Source of the DNA: Clostridium cavendishii DSM 21758
GTDB lineage: Bacteria; Bacillota; Clostridia; Clostridiales; Clostridiaceae
NCBI RefSeq assembly: GCF_900141845.1
Contig: NZ_FQZB01000003.1
Span: forward strand, 375,709-439,708
Length of the DNA: 64,000 bases
Direction of reading: 5' to 3'
Shown here: positions 8,353 through 17,832 of the stretch, piece after piece
How positions within the stretch are numbered: position 1 is the stretch's first letter
Layout: the number at the start of each line of letters is the position of its first letter
Notes under the pieces: generated by a model
The model's input: only the letters and a program-made list of their open reading frames with translations
Database searches by the model: none
What the model was told of the DNA's origin: nothing
Position numbers and translations under genes: made by a program

Positions 8353-9215
8353 TATGCTTCCACCTCACCCTTCTTGGAGAAATAAACTTGAGTTAATGTT
8401 ATTATCCCAACTATTAAAAATAGTATAAAGGCCTTAGCTTGGGCAACCCCCATCTGATTGAATTTAAAAGCTGAATTATAAATATTCATAGCCATCATTT
8501 GAGTTGCATTGGCAGGACCTCCACCTGTTAGTGAAAGATTCTGATCATAAAGTTTAAAAGAATTTGATAATGTTAAGAATATACTTATAGTAATTGCTGG
8601 TCTGACTAAAGGCAATACTATATGTCTCATTCTTTCAAAAGGTTTAGCTCCATCTATTTTAGATGCTTCTATTAAATCCTGAGGTATATTTTGTATAGCA
8701 GCTATATATATAACCATTAAATAACCAGCCATTTGCCAGCTCATAAGTATTACAAGTCCTATAAATCCTGTTGTACCATCTGAAAGCCATCCAAGCAACC
8801 AAGATTGTCCCATCGCATTACCAATACCTGCAAAAACTTCTTTAAATATAAATTGCCATATAAATCCAAGTATAAGTCCTCCTATAAGGTTTGGCATAAA
8901 AAATACTGTTCTTAAAAAATTACTCATTTTCATCTCTCTAGTAACTAACATAGCAAGACCAAATCCTAATGCATTTAAAACTATAACAGAAACAACTGTG
9001 AACTTTACTGTAAATAAAAATGATTTCATAAAACTTTCATCTTTAAATGCTTTTATATAATTATCAAAACCTATTAAATTTACATTACTTTTAATTCCAT
9101 TCCAATCTGTAAAAGAATAATATATACCAAAAATAAGTGGAACTAATACTACTAATGAAAATGCAATTAATACTGGACCTACAAATAACCAAAATGAGAT
9201 ATTATTCTTTTTCAT
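8352..9215 (-). CDS. malF: Maltodextrin ABC importer permease, MalF type
   Basis: CUT1 permease of 287 residues with six transmembrane segments and the EAA loop EASKIDGAKPFERMRHIVLP. It would form the channel with the MalG-type partner whose start codon overlaps its stop. An upstream in-frame ATG at 9221 is possible, but GAGGGG is only 3 bp from it and 9 bp from the ATG at 9215, so the latter was chosen. It follows the binding-protein gene by about 75 bp. Its length is that of a short CUT1 MalF without the large periplasmic insertion of the E. coli protein. Confidence 0.9.
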   Translation of the reverse strand: MKKNNISFWLFVGPVLIAFSLVVLVPLIFGIYYSFTDWNGIKSNVNLIGFDNYIKAFKDESFMKSFLFTVKFTVVSVIVLNALGFGLAMLVTREMKMSNFLRTVFFMPNLIGGLILGFIWQFIFKEVFAGIGNAMGQSWLLGWLSDGTTGFIGLVILMSWQMAGYLMVIYIAAIQNIPQDLIEASKIDGAKPFERMRHIVLPLVRPAITISIFLTLSNSFKLYDQNLSLTGGGPANATQMMAMNIYNSAFKFNQMGVAQAKAFILFLIVGIITLTQVYFSKKGEVEA

Positions 9216-9294
9216 AAACATTTCCCCTCTTTTTAATATTCTTATTATTAAGGTTGCTTAAAACAAAGTTTCAAGCAACCCTTATTTATTAGTA

Positions 9295-10599
9295 CTACTT
9301 TCTAGCTTCTTGCCATGTCTTTTTAGCGTCTTGTACTAATGCATCCCAAGTCATATCTCCAGCTATATATTTTTGAATATCTACTCCTAGCTTGTCCATT
9401 CCCCAACCAGTTGGATAACCCATAAATACCCATGGCATAGTTTTTCCTTCTTTAGCATATCTTAAAACCTCTTTAGCAAGTGGATCTGCTGGTTGTAAAT
9501 TTTCTGAATCATAACCTTTAAATGCTGGTATGAATTTAAAGTCTTTTATAATCATTTCTTTACCTTTATCTGAAGTATATAACCAATTTAAGAATTTCTT
9601 AGCTTCTTTTTTAGTGTCATCATCTTTTTTAGAATTAATAGCCCAATACATTGGAACCCCAACTGGAATAGCGCCTTCTTTTACTTTATCAAGCGGCATT
9701 GGTAATATACCTACATTTTGTGATAAAGTTTTGTCTACTCCATCTATAGAACCAAAAGCCCAGTTTCCTTGTTGTATCATAGCAACTTTACCTAATGCTA
9801 AATTCTTTTCTACTTGTGTTGCATAATCTACACTGTTTATTGATTTGTTTGTATTATCAGGTTTAAATGCATATTTAATTTGTAAATCTAATAATTTTTT
9901 AAGCTCTGCATTATATTTGAAATCTATGTTCTTTGCTTCGAAAGCTTTAACTACATTTTCAAATTCATTAGCAAATGCTACATTTGATAAGTGAAGTCCT
10001 GTAACCCAATTCTCTTTTCCTGGCAATGCAAAAACTGCATCTAATTTTAATTCAGCTTTTTTAGAATTTAAGGTATCACTTGCTTTTTCTAAATCAGCAT
10101 AAGTCTTTATTGTATTTGGATCTATTCCCGCTTTCTTAAATATTTCTTTATTATATACTAGACCATAACCTTCTTGATTAAATGGCATACCGTATAGTTT
10201 TCCATCTTTTTTTACTGCCTCTAATGTTCCATCAAAAGCTTGCGAAACCCAAGGTTCACCTGATAAATCTTCTAACTTTTCTTTCCAATCAATAACATCT
10301 TGTGCACCACCTATATTATAAATAGTTGGTTCTTCTCCTGACGCAAACTTAGATTTTAGAGCAGCACCGTAGTCCTCTCCTCCTCCTACGGTTTGTACAT
10401 TTATTTTCACATTTGGATTTTCTTTAATATATTCTTTAGTAGCCTTCTCTAAAGCTTCCTTCGCTTCTACTTTAAATTGAAAAACATCTATTGTGACATC
10501 TTTATTTGCAGCATCTTTATTTTTGCCACAACCTACAAACATCCCCATTCCTAAACTTAATGTGCATGCTAATGCAATTATTCTTTTTACATTCCTCAT
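9295..10599 (-). CDS. malE: Extracellular sugar-binding lipoprotein of the maltodextrin importer
   Basis: 434-residue solute-binding protein, first gene of the importer operon. A lipoprotein signal ends in MFVGC with Cys24 as the lipidated residue, followed by a charged linker and the two-lobe family 1 binding-protein fold (TYADLEKA, MPFNQEGYGLVYNKEIF and MIQQGNWAFGSI regions). It captures the sugar outside the membrane and delivers it to the MalF/MalG-type permeases. The promoter immediately upstream is a perfect SigA consensus with two LacI-type palindromes. Maltose or maltodextrin as ligand is inferred from the neighbouring phosphorylases; another gluco-oligosaccharide is possible. Confidence 0.9.
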   Translation of the reverse strand: MRNVKRIIALACTLSLGMGMFVGCGKNKDAANKDVTIDVFQFKVEAKEALEKATKEYIKENPNVKINVQTVGGGEDYGAALKSKFASGEEPTIYNIGGAQDVIDWKEKLEDLSGEPWVSQAFDGTLEAVKKDGKLYGMPFNQEGYGLVYNKEIFKKAGIDPNTIKTYADLEKASDTLNSKKAELKLDAVFALPGKENWVTGLHLSNVAFANEFENVVKAFEAKNIDFKYNAELKKLLDLQIKYAFKPDNTNKSINSVDYATQVEKNLALGKVAMIQQGNWAFGSIDGVDKTLSQNVGILPMPLDKVKEGAIPVGVPMYWAINSKKDDDTKKEAKKFLNWLYTSDKGKEMIIKDFKFIPAFKGYDSENLQPADPLAKEVLRYAKEGKTMPWVFMGYPTGWGMDKLGVDIQKYIAGDMTWDALVQDAKKTWQEARK

Positions 10600-10635
10600 T
10601 TTATTAACACCCCTCGTTTTTTTATTTATTGCTTC

Positions 10636-10649
10636 TGCAATCGTTTGCT
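10636..10649 (-). promoter_or_regulatory. LacI operator O2 of the importer operon
   Basis: TGCAATCGTTTGCT (plus-strand reading), a near-palindrome matching the 1815-1830 operator. It lies downstream of the -10 box, with its centre 33 bp (about three helical turns) from operator O1, a spacing suited to cooperative binding on one DNA face. Confidence 0.75.
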
Positions 10650-10658
10650 CATGAATAA

Positions 10659-10687
10659 ATTATAACAGTGCAAACGTTTCCTGTCAA
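10659..10687 (-). promoter_or_regulatory. Consensus SigA promoter with embedded operator O1
   Basis: Minus-strand TTGACA (10682-10687), exactly 17 bp, then TATAAT (10659-10664). The spacer is filled by the palindrome TGCAAACGTTTCCT (10669-10682, plus reading), so a bound repressor would directly exclude RNA polymerase. Such a perfect promoter needs tight repression. Confidence 0.88.
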
Positions 10688-10805
10688 TAGTCTGAATTTT
10701 TATTTTTTTAAATTTTCTAATTTTTTGACTACTCATTATTCCATAATAAATTTCTTATAATATGTAAAAATGAGGTGTTCTTTTTAAGATTACAATAGCC
10801 ATTAT

Positions 10806-11474
10806 TTATTTTACATCTATTTTATCCCTAAATTTATCTATCTTTTTATCACCTAGTCCGCCTATATTTTTTAATTCCTCTATAGTTTTAAAACCTCCTT
10901 TGCTCTCTCTATATTCCACTATCTTTTCAGCAGTTACCTTGCCCACTCCTGGTAAACTGTCTAACTCCTCTATTGTTGCAGAGTTTAAGTTTATTCTTTT
11001 TTCTTGCTTATCATTATTTAATATATTATTTGAAATTTTATTATTTTGTATTTTGTTAGAATTTTGATTGTTTTTGGACACTACTACTATACATTGCTCA
11101 TTCTTTAAAACGGTTGCCCTATTTATATTAGTATCATCTCCATCCTCTGTTAATCCACCAGCTACTTCTATAAGTTCCTTTACATTTGCTCCTTTTTTAA
11201 GTTTATATACATCTGGTTTTTTTACAGCACCTTTAATTTCTACTGTTATAAACTCATCTTCTGTAGTCGCTTTATCCTTTTTATTCTCTTTTCCTTCTTT
11301 TGTTTTATTATTACTATTATCTTTATTAACTTTTGAATCCACAAAAATTTCTTCCATATCTTTCTGATTTAATTTTTGAGGTCTTGTTGTATAATATCCA
11401 ACAGTTAGAAATACTAAAGCTATAACTCCTATTATTATAGCTCCTATTATTTTTTCCTTATTTTTTAACTTCAA
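10806..11474 (-). CDS. comEA: ComEA-like DNA-binding protein with SLBB and helix-hairpin-helix domains
   Basis: 222-residue protein anchored by one N-terminal transmembrane helix (about 8-28). A low-complexity linker follows, then an SLBB domain (about 73-130, VEIKGAVKKPDVYKLKKGA), an asparagine-rich linker and a C-terminal double helix-hairpin-helix (NLNSATIEELDSLPGVG...FKTIEELKNIGGLG). In competent bacteria ComEA holds incoming double-stranded DNA outside the membrane. The TTG start at 11474 is preceded by AAGGAGG. No comEC or comEB is adjacent, so a complete uptake machine is not shown here. Confidence 0.88.
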   Translation of the reverse strand: MKLKNKEKIIGAIIIGVIALVFLTVGYYTTRPQKLNQKDMEEIFVDSKVNKDNSNNKTKEGKENKKDKATTEDEFITVEIKGAVKKPDVYKLKKGANVKELIEVAGGLTEDGDDTNINRATVLKNEQCIVVVSKNNQNSNKIQNNKISNNILNNDKQEKRINLNSATIEELDSLPGVGKVTAEKIVEYRESKGGFKTIEELKNIGGLGDKKIDKFRDKIDVK

Positions 11475-11603
11475 AATATGTTACCTCCTTAAATTTGTAA
11501 CTATACTTTTAATTATTGCCATATTTACGACTTTTTTATAGCTTCTTAAAATTTTTTTTGTTATAATGTTTTATGTCGAAAATGATTACTTTAGGGGGAT
11601 ATT

Positions 11604-12872
11604 ATGAAAAAAGTATTTAGTTTTTTTATGGTTTTTATGTTTTTATTTAACTTTAAACCTATAATTGCAAATGCCACTCAGGAAATACCAGAACTTGAAT
11701 GTGAAGGTGCTGCACTTATAGATGCAACTACTGGAACTTTACTTTATGGTAAAAATGAACATAAACAATTAGCACCTGCATCTACAACAAAAATTATGAC
11801 TGCACTTCTTATACTTGAAAATAAGAAATTAGATGAAAAAGTTACTATTGGTAAAAATCCTACATTTGCAGAAGGTACTAGAGTAGGACTTAAAGAGGGT
11901 GAAATATATACTATAAACGATTTATTACATGGACTTTTGTTAGAATCTGCTAATGATTGTGCTGTTGCTCTTGCAGAATCTGTATCTGGAAGCGAAAAAT
12001 CTTTTGCTGAACTTATGAACAAGCGTGCGAAAGAATTAGGAGCTTTAGATACTAATTTTGTAAATGCTTCTGGACTTTATGAAGAAGGTCATGTAACTAC
12101 AGCTTATGATTTATCTCTTATAATGAAAACTGTAGTAAAAAATGACACCTTCGTAAAAATATCAAGGAAACCTTTGTATCAATTTCCACCAAGCAATATT
12201 GATAACTCTATTAAATGGGTTAATAATAAAAATGAACTTATTTTAAATACTCCTCATTTTTATAAATATGCTGTTTCAGGTAAAACTGGATATACAACAC
12301 TTTCAAAACATACATATACTTCTGCTGCAGAAAAAAATGGTCAACTTTTAGTTTTATCAATTTTGAGATCTGATTCTAAAAAAGATTATTTTCCTGAAGC
12401 TAAAAAATTATTTGACTATGGCTTTGATAACTTCGACTTAATAAAGCTTTATTCAAAAGGAAATGAAATAGCTTCTTGCGAGGCTGCTAAAACCAAGGTT
12501 CCTCTTATTTGCACTAAAGATATTTACTATGTTACTAAAAAGTCTGACTTTAAACCTAATGAAACATTAGAAGAAAAAATAAAGGATTTAAAGGCTTGTG
12601 TATCATTAGAACAGAAAGATTTATCAAAAGCTAGCTTTAAAAAAGGTGATAATATTCTTTCTGCAAATATTAATGTTAATAATAAGCAAATTTCTACTAT
12701 TCCTCTTTCTAGTGGTGTTGATGTAACATATACTGAACCATCAAAACTTTCAACCCCACAAGGAAAACTTCTTTTAGGTTTAGGCATAGCAATGATTTCA
12801 TTATCTGCTTTTGCTACCTTATATAAAATAAAAAAATTAAAAGCTAAGAAAAAATTAGAAGAAGATAAATAG
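11604..12872 (+). CDS. dacF: D-alanyl-D-alanine carboxypeptidase, DacF/PBP5 type
   Basis: Secreted or membrane-tethered peptidase S11 that trims the terminal D-alanine from peptidoglycan pentapeptides. Signal peptide about 1-24 (cleavage after ANA). The SxxK motif is STTK with Ser60 and Lys63, the SxN motif is SAN within LLESANDCA, and the KTG motif is in VSGKTGYT. A beta-rich C-terminal domain (about 290-385) is followed by a hydrophobic segment and a lysine-rich tail, consistent with membrane anchoring. ATG follows AGGGGG. It is monocistronic with its own terminator. DacF is the sporulation-associated member; a vegetative DacA-like role cannot be excluded. Confidence 0.9.
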   Translation: MKKVFSFFMVFMFLFNFKPIIANATQEIPELECEGAALIDATTGTLLYGKNEHKQLAPASTTKIMTALLILENKKLDEKVTIGKNPTFAEGTRVGLKEGEIYTINDLLHGLLLESANDCAVALAESVSGSEKSFAELMNKRAKELGALDTNFVNASGLYEEGHVTTAYDLSLIMKTVVKNDTFVKISRKPLYQFPPSNIDNSIKWVNNKNELILNTPHFYKYAVSGKTGYTTLSKHTYTSAAEKNGQLLVLSILRSDSKKDYFPEAKKLFDYGFDNFDLIKLYSKGNEIASCEAAKTKVPLICTKDIYYVTKKSDFKPNETLEEKIKDLKACVSLEQKDLSKASFKKGDNILSANINVNNKQISTIPLSSGVDVTYTEPSKLSTPQGKLLLGLGIAMISLSAFATLYKIKKLKAKKKLEEDK

Positions 12873-12884
12873 TATTGAAATAAT

Positions 12885-12935
12885 AAGCTCCAATTGTAGA
12901 ATCAACCTCTCTACAATTGGAGCTTTTATTTATTT
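12885..12935. terminator. Terminator between convergent dacF and metalloprotease genes
   Basis: AAGCTCCAATTGTAGA (12885-12900) pairs with TCTACAATTGGAGCTT (12910-12925), a perfect 16-bp stem with a 9-nt loop, followed by TTATTTATTT on the plus strand. It may also serve the convergent minus-strand gene. Confidence 0.9.
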
Positions 12936-12961
12936 AAATTTAATCACTTGAATTTAGATTT

Positions 12962-15304
12962 TTATTGTTTTCCCCAAAGTGCAGGCACTATATCTGGTGT
13001 CCAATTAGGTAGTGCATTGTGAGATTGTATACAAGTATATGAATTATCTTTATAAATTACTTTATCACCTATTTTATATACACCGTTCTCCTCCCAACTA
13101 CTAATTCCTAATTTTGACTTTTTCACATTAACTACAATTGTATCTGTTTTAACTGTTTTCCCATCCGAAACTTCTACTTTATAATTATATAAGCCTTCTT
13201 TTTTATTACTAAATACTTTTGTTATACTTAGTGGATTTTCTACTACACTTACTGATTTAGTTAATACAGGTCTTATAGCTGTATTTTCAAAAAGCTTTAC
13301 TGTTTTAGCTGTATTATTATTAGGTAGTTTTATAGAAATCACATAATTTCCATCATTAATTGGTTTATCAACTGAAAGTTCAGCTCCTTGCAATACTGGT
13401 ACTTGTGATTTAGTAACTGTTACTTTAATTTCAGACGTAACAGTTTTAGTTCCGTCACTAACTTCAGCTAAATAATTATAACTTCCAGCTTCTTTATTTG
13501 AAAATGCTTTATTAATAACTACATCATTTAATGTAACATCTATATTTTGAGATAAAATTGTAGTTACACTATTTTCTATTAATTTTACAGTTCTAGCTGT
13601 ATTATCTTTAGGTATTACTAACTTCAAATTATAATTTCCTGTATTATTTGCATTGTCTACAGATATATTTGCTGCCTTTAAAGTTTGGTTTGTCCCTGGA
13701 TTTGCTCCTGGATCTTTACCTATTCCAACATCATAGAACCCTTTACTAGCATACCATTTTTCATTTGCACCATATAAATCGAAGGCAGCCTTTTCAACTG
13801 CTGATCTAGCATCAGTAAAGTTTGCAGATGAGAATAGATAGCTTGTTAAAGCCCTGTAATATATACTAGCTGCTTTATTAGTTCCTATAGCTGTTGCTAT
13901 ATTATAAAATGCCTTATTAGGTATTCCTGAATTAGTATGAACCCCTCCAGCATCTGAAGTTGTATTTACATAACCAGACATATTATCTGGCTGCCCATAT
14001 AATTTAGGATTAGATAAACTTCTAGCCACCTTTATAGGTTGACCTGGTATAGTCAAATCTTCACCCATAGTCCAAAAATCCTGAGGTTTATTTTCTATTA
14101 CTACACCAAAAACATCTGAAAATGACTCATTTAAAGCTCCACTTTGATTTCTATAAGTTAGTTTAGCTGAATTTTCAGTTACTCCATGCGTAAACTCATG
14201 TGATACAACATCAAATGCCTTTGCAAAATTTCCAGCTATTTTGCCATCTCCATCTCCAAATACTAATTGATCATATCCATCAAAGTATGCATTTAAATAA
14301 TCTTCATCATAGTGAACCGTTACTTTTAAAGCTCCACCTCTTCCATCAAACCCTTCTCTTCCAAAATTATTTTTAAAATATTCGTAGGATTTACCAACGT
14401 AATAATGTGCATCTACAGCCGCAGCCTCTCTGTCTGTATTAAAAGTAGTTGTATTAGATTTCACTATATCTCCAGGAACATTTATTCCATTATCAGCATC
14501 ATAGGTAGTAACTTTTCCAGGCCTTGAAACATCTTCAAGATTATATCCATTTCCTATGCTGTTTATATTTAAAGTCTTTGTATCACCTCGTTGTCCAACC
14601 CCTGTACCAACAGCAGCTTCATGTGCCAAATTATCATATTTATCTATTGTCTTTCCACTCTCTCCGTCAACAAATACAATCCAATTGAATCCTTGTCCAG
14701 CTAAATTTACTTGATATACTGAATACCACTTTTTATTACTTTCATATATTACAGAATCAATTTTATTTTTAGTTACTTTGTCCTCTTTAACCTTAACTTC
14801 TTTTAGTGCATTTTTTAAAGCTACATCCTTTGATACTTTATAATTTTTAGAATACTGTGCAATTGGAAGAGATGGCTCTGTTTGTCCATTTATAGTATTT
14901 ATTATACCATCTTTATTAACATGAACTATTACTTCTGAGCCATATACTGAAATGCCATCTACTTGAAATTGATATTTATAATGAGTAAAACCTAACTTAT
15001 CCTTTTCTGTGTTAATTAACTTAAAAGTTCCTCCTTTTAAGTTAAATGAGTCTAAGTTTTCTTGCAAGTATTTTTGTACTGAATCATTTGAAGTTATAGC
15101 ACTCTCACTCAAATTACCTGAAATGAATCTTGGAACATTTTTACTTTCGTCCCACTGAATAAATAACCCCTTATCACTTGTATAAGATTGTGCCTCAATT
15201 AAAGATTTTAAATACCCCTTTTTTTCTTGTGCATTTGCGCTAATTGGTGTAATTACGGTTGTAGCCAAAAATAATGATACCAAAAAAGCAATTTTTCTTT
15301 TCAT
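12962..15304 (-). CDS. Secreted M4 (thermolysin-family) metalloprotease with chitin-binding tail
   Basis: 780-residue exoenzyme. Order: signal peptide (1-25, cleavage near ANA), FTP/PepSY propeptide (about 35-200), and M4 catalytic domain (about 215-510) with zinc ligands His369 and His373 in HEFTH, catalytic Glu370 and third ligand Glu393 in GALNESFSD. The 20-residue gap between His373 and Glu393 is the thermolysin spacing. Two tandem ~95-residue beta-sandwich repeats (about 525-620 and 622-720) follow, then a C-terminal CBM5/12-like module (YKIGDKVIYKDNSYTCIQSH...ALW). It would degrade extracellular protein while bound to an insoluble polysaccharide such as chitin. C. perfringens lambda-toxin is a member of the same peptidase family. 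ATG follows AGGAGG. Confidence 0.92.
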   Translation of the reverse strand: MKRKIAFLVSLFLATTVITPISANAQEKKGYLKSLIEAQSYTSDKGLFIQWDESKNVPRFISGNLSESAITSNDSVQKYLQENLDSFNLKGGTFKLINTEKDKLGFTHYKYQFQVDGISVYGSEVIVHVNKDGIINTINGQTEPSLPIAQYSKNYKVSKDVALKNALKEVKVKEDKVTKNKIDSVIYESNKKWYSVYQVNLAGQGFNWIVFVDGESGKTIDKYDNLAHEAAVGTGVGQRGDTKTLNINSIGNGYNLEDVSRPGKVTTYDADNGINVPGDIVKSNTTTFNTDREAAAVDAHYYVGKSYEYFKNNFGREGFDGRGGALKVTVHYDEDYLNAYFDGYDQLVFGDGDGKIAGNFAKAFDVVSHEFTHGVTENSAKLTYRNQSGALNESFSDVFGVVIENKPQDFWTMGEDLTIPGQPIKVARSLSNPKLYGQPDNMSGYVNTTSDAGGVHTNSGIPNKAFYNIATAIGTNKAASIYYRALTSYLFSSANFTDARSAVEKAAFDLYGANEKWYASKGFYDVGIGKDPGANPGTNQTLKAANISVDNANNTGNYNLKLVIPKDNTARTVKLIENSVTTILSQNIDVTLNDVVINKAFSNKEAGSYNYLAEVSDGTKTVTSEIKVTVTKSQVPVLQGAELSVDKPINDGNYVISIKLPNNNTAKTVKLFENTAIRPVLTKSVSVVENPLSITKVFSNKKEGLYNYKVEVSDGKTVKTDTIVVNVKKSKLGISSWEENGVYKIGDKVIYKDNSYTCIQSHNALPNWTPDIVPALWGKQ

Positions 15305-15461
15305 AAATAGTCCTCCTTTTTAATTTTTAACTTATCTTGTTAAATAAGTATGTATATTACCATTTTTTAAGGTATCATAAAATCTTTAAATCTATTAACA
15401 AATCAATTAGATTACAAACTTAATCATTTTTTAATTCCTACTATTCCTATATGTTAAATAC

Positions 15462-15490
15462 AGAATAGCATTTTTAACACATATTGTCAA
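15462..15490 (-). promoter_or_regulatory. SigA promoter of the metalloprotease gene
   Basis: Minus-strand TTGACA (15485-15490), 17-bp spacer, TATTCT (15462-15467). This gives a ~150-nt leader before the gene, including a small hairpin around 15329-15348. The rest of 15305-15590 is AT-rich with nothing else evident. Confidence 0.7.
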
Positions 15491-15590
15491 TACTTTTTTT
15501 ATTTTTTTATATTTATAACTGAATCATTAATAAATATAAAAATTAATTTACAAATTAAAAAATTTCACCAAAAATATTTCAATAAAAAAT

Positions 15591-15627
15591 AGTGTGGTAA
15601 TGATTGTTTTTTAATCATTACCACACT
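15591..15627 (-). terminator. Terminator at the end of the obg-to-rluD operon
   Basis: AGTGTGGTAATGATT (15591-15605) pairs perfectly with AATCATTACCACACT (15613-15627) and is followed on the minus strand by ATTTTTTATT. Confidence 0.9.
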
Positions 15628-15655
15628 TATTTTCTAGCAGAATCTCTTTATTAAT

Positions 15656-16558
15656 TTATTTACCATTTTTAAGATTTTTTATTAATTCTTTCATATCATA
15701 AGGTAATTCAGCCCTAAGACTTAACTGCTCTTTTGTTCTAGGACTAAAGAAATCTAAACCATAAGCATGTAAGCCTTGCCTTTCTATTAATCTTGAATCA
15801 TCACTTTCTCCATATAATGTATCTCCAAAAATAGGATGCCCTAAATGACTTAAATGAACCCTTATCTGATGAGTTCTACCTGTTTCTAAAAGACATTCTA
15901 CTAAGTCTGCATCTTTATAACTCTCTATAACCTTATAGTGAGTTATACTTTCTTGCCCTTTACTATCCACTATCCTTTTTATAGAATCCAACTCTGGTCT
16001 GTATATAGGAGCATTTATTGTACCTTCTTTTTTCTCTAAATTTCCATGAACTAAGGCTAAATATCTTTTCTTAAAATTATCTGTTTTCATTTCATTTGAT
16101 AGTGTCATATGTGCAAATTGATTTTTGCCTATTATAATAAGCCCTGAAGTATTCATATCTAATCTACTTACAAGTCTTACTATACAGTTTTGGCCAGACT
16201 CTTTAAAGTAATAAAGTATTCCATTAGCTAATGTCCCACTTTGATGACTCTTTGTAGGATGAACAACCATAAAAGGCTTTTTATTTAAAACTAATATATC
16301 TTCATCTTCATAGACTATATCTAAATCCATCTTTTCTGGTTCAAAATCCTGTGATTCATCTTTTGCTAAATCTATTACGATCTCATCATCTTCTTTTATA
16401 ACAAAATTCATCTTAACAGCTATGCCATTTACTAAAATTCTTTTATCTATAGCTGCCCCCCTTATTAATCTACTTGACAAAAGAAGTTCTTCCTTCAAAA
16501 ACTCTCGTATTTTTCTACCATTATATTCTTTAGTTACAGTTTTTCTTAAGTTACTCAC
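15656..16558 (-). CDS. RluA-family 23S rRNA pseudouridine synthase
   Basis: 300-residue enzyme converting uridine to pseudouridine in rRNA, RluD-like. It has an N-terminal S4-type RNA-binding segment (about 12-75) and a catalytic domain with the RLDMNTSGL motif, whose Asp134 is the nucleophile. GRTHQIRVHLSHLGHPIFGD near the C-terminus is the second family signature. The GTG start lies 6 nt after the stop of the LCP gene, and its ribosome site GAGGAG is inside that gene's end. It is the last gene of the obg, yhbY, nadD, yqeK, LCP operon. The precise rRNA target is not deducible. Confidence 0.9.
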   Translation of the reverse strand: MSNLRKTVTKEYNGRKIREFLKEELLLSSRLIRGAAIDKRILVNGIAVKMNFVIKEDDEIVIDLAKDESQDFEPEKMDLDIVYEDEDILVLNKKPFMVVHPTKSHQSGTLANGILYYFKESGQNCIVRLVSRLDMNTSGLIIIGKNQFAHMTLSNEMKTDNFKKRYLALVHGNLEKKEGTINAPIYRPELDSIKRIVDSKGQESITHYKVIESYKDADLVECLLETGRTHQIRVHLSHLGHPIFGDTLYGESDDSRLIERQGLHAYGLDFFSPRTKEQLSLRAELPYDMKELIKNLKNGK

Positions 16559-16564
16559 AGCTAT

Positions 16565-17812
16565 TTACTCCTCACCAAACTTTTTATAATCTTTTCCTAA
16601 AATTATTATAACATCATATATCTTTTCGTCAGTAGGTAATTCAACATATTTTTTAATTTTTATATTATTAGAAATTAATGCCTTATATTTTACATCTTTT
16701 ATTTGTATTTCGCTTTTTGAATTCTCCAAATCTGAACTAGCTACATCTATTCTAGTATACCCATTGTTTTCTAATTGATTTTTAAGTTCTGTGGCCAATC
16801 CTTTTATTTTAGTAGAATTTATAATCTTTATACTTACACTATCCTTTGATAAATTATTAAAATTAGACACACTATCCGTAAAATCCTTTATTATTTTCTC
16901 ATTTTTTGTTTTGTCAAAAACAACATAGGATATATTTCCTATATATTTAGGATACACATTAAGCGTAGTAACTTTAAAATTTTCTTTCTTTATTTTGAAT
17001 ATACACTTTCCATAATTTATAATTGCATCTTCATTCATATCAGTTTGTATATATTTAGGCATTATAGATAAAATCTTAATAAAGTCAGAAAAAGAGTTTT
17101 CTGCTTTTACTTTTTCTAAAAGTCTATTTATAAATTTATGTTGATTTTCTATTCTATCTAAATCACCATTATTAAAACCAGTACCATCATTATTTTGTCT
17201 CCATCTAAAAAACTCCTCTGATTTTTTCCCATCTAATTTTACTGTATCTCCCTTATAAAAACGTATATGAAGATCTTGCACGTCATCATCATATATCATA
17301 TCTCTTTCTATAGGCATTTCTACTCCACCTATAGCATCTATTATTTCTCTAAAGCCCTCATAATCAACCTTAGCAACATAATGTACTTTTACAGCAAGCA
17401 TATCTTCTATAGTTTTTTTTACTAAATCATCTCCTCCAAGTTCATAGGCAGAATTTATTTTTTGAGGTTTTCCACCATACTCAAACAAAGTATCTCGCGG
17501 TATTGAAACAACCTTGACTGTGTTATCAACTGTATTAACATGTGCCAACATCATAGTATCAGTTCGTTTTAAATCGCGCCTTTCTTTATCTTCTACCACC
17601 CCTATATCAAGACCTAAAAATAATACGTTTATAGAGTCTTGTCCCTTAATAACACCTAAGCTATTTTTATTACTAAATTTCCCAATATACCAATAAAAAA
17701 AAGCTCCTAAACTCAAGATTATACATAATAAGCTTATAACTATATATACTATCATCTTTCGTTTTTTGGATCTTTTTATTTTTCTCTTATTTTCTAACTT
17801 TTTAATTTCCAT
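16565..17812 (-). CDS. LytR-CpsA-Psr (LCP) family cell-wall glycopolymer ligase
   Basis: 415-residue membrane enzyme that attaches undecaprenyl-linked polymers to peptidoglycan. A lysine/arginine-rich N-terminus is followed by one transmembrane helix (about 25-45), the extracellular LCP domain (about 65-300) with LFLGLDIG and SIPRDT signatures, and a C-terminal LytR_C domain (about 320-415, starting near SIKIINSTKIKGLA). The ATG at 17812 was chosen over a GTG at 17824 because the GTG lies inside the GGAGG ribosome site (17818-17822). It sits 20 bp after yqeK in the operon. Confidence 0.9.
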   Translation of the reverse strand: MEIKKLENKRKIKRSKKRKMIVYIVISLLCIILSLGAFFYWYIGKFSNKNSLGVIKGQDSINVLFLGLDIGVVEDKERRDLKRTDTMMLAHVNTVDNTVKVVSIPRDTLFEYGGKPQKINSAYELGGDDLVKKTIEDMLAVKVHYVAKVDYEGFREIIDAIGGVEMPIERDMIYDDDVQDLHIRFYKGDTVKLDGKKSEEFFRWRQNNDGTGFNNGDLDRIENQHKFINRLLEKVKAENSFSDFIKILSIMPKYIQTDMNEDAIINYGKCIFKIKKENFKVTTLNVYPKYIGNISYVVFDKTKNEKIIKDFTDSVSNFNNLSKDSVSIKIINSTKIKGLATELKNQLENNGYTRIDVASSDLENSKSEIQIKDVKYKALISNNIKIKKYVELPTDEKIYDVIIILGKDYKKFGEE

Positions 17813-17832
17813 ATAAGCCTCCACTTGAAGAC

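Noticed and set aside
15305..15590. Possible small gene between the metalloprotease and rluD-like genes
   Set aside because: No frame with a ribosome site and coding-like composition; the gap is explained by a promoter, leader and terminator.
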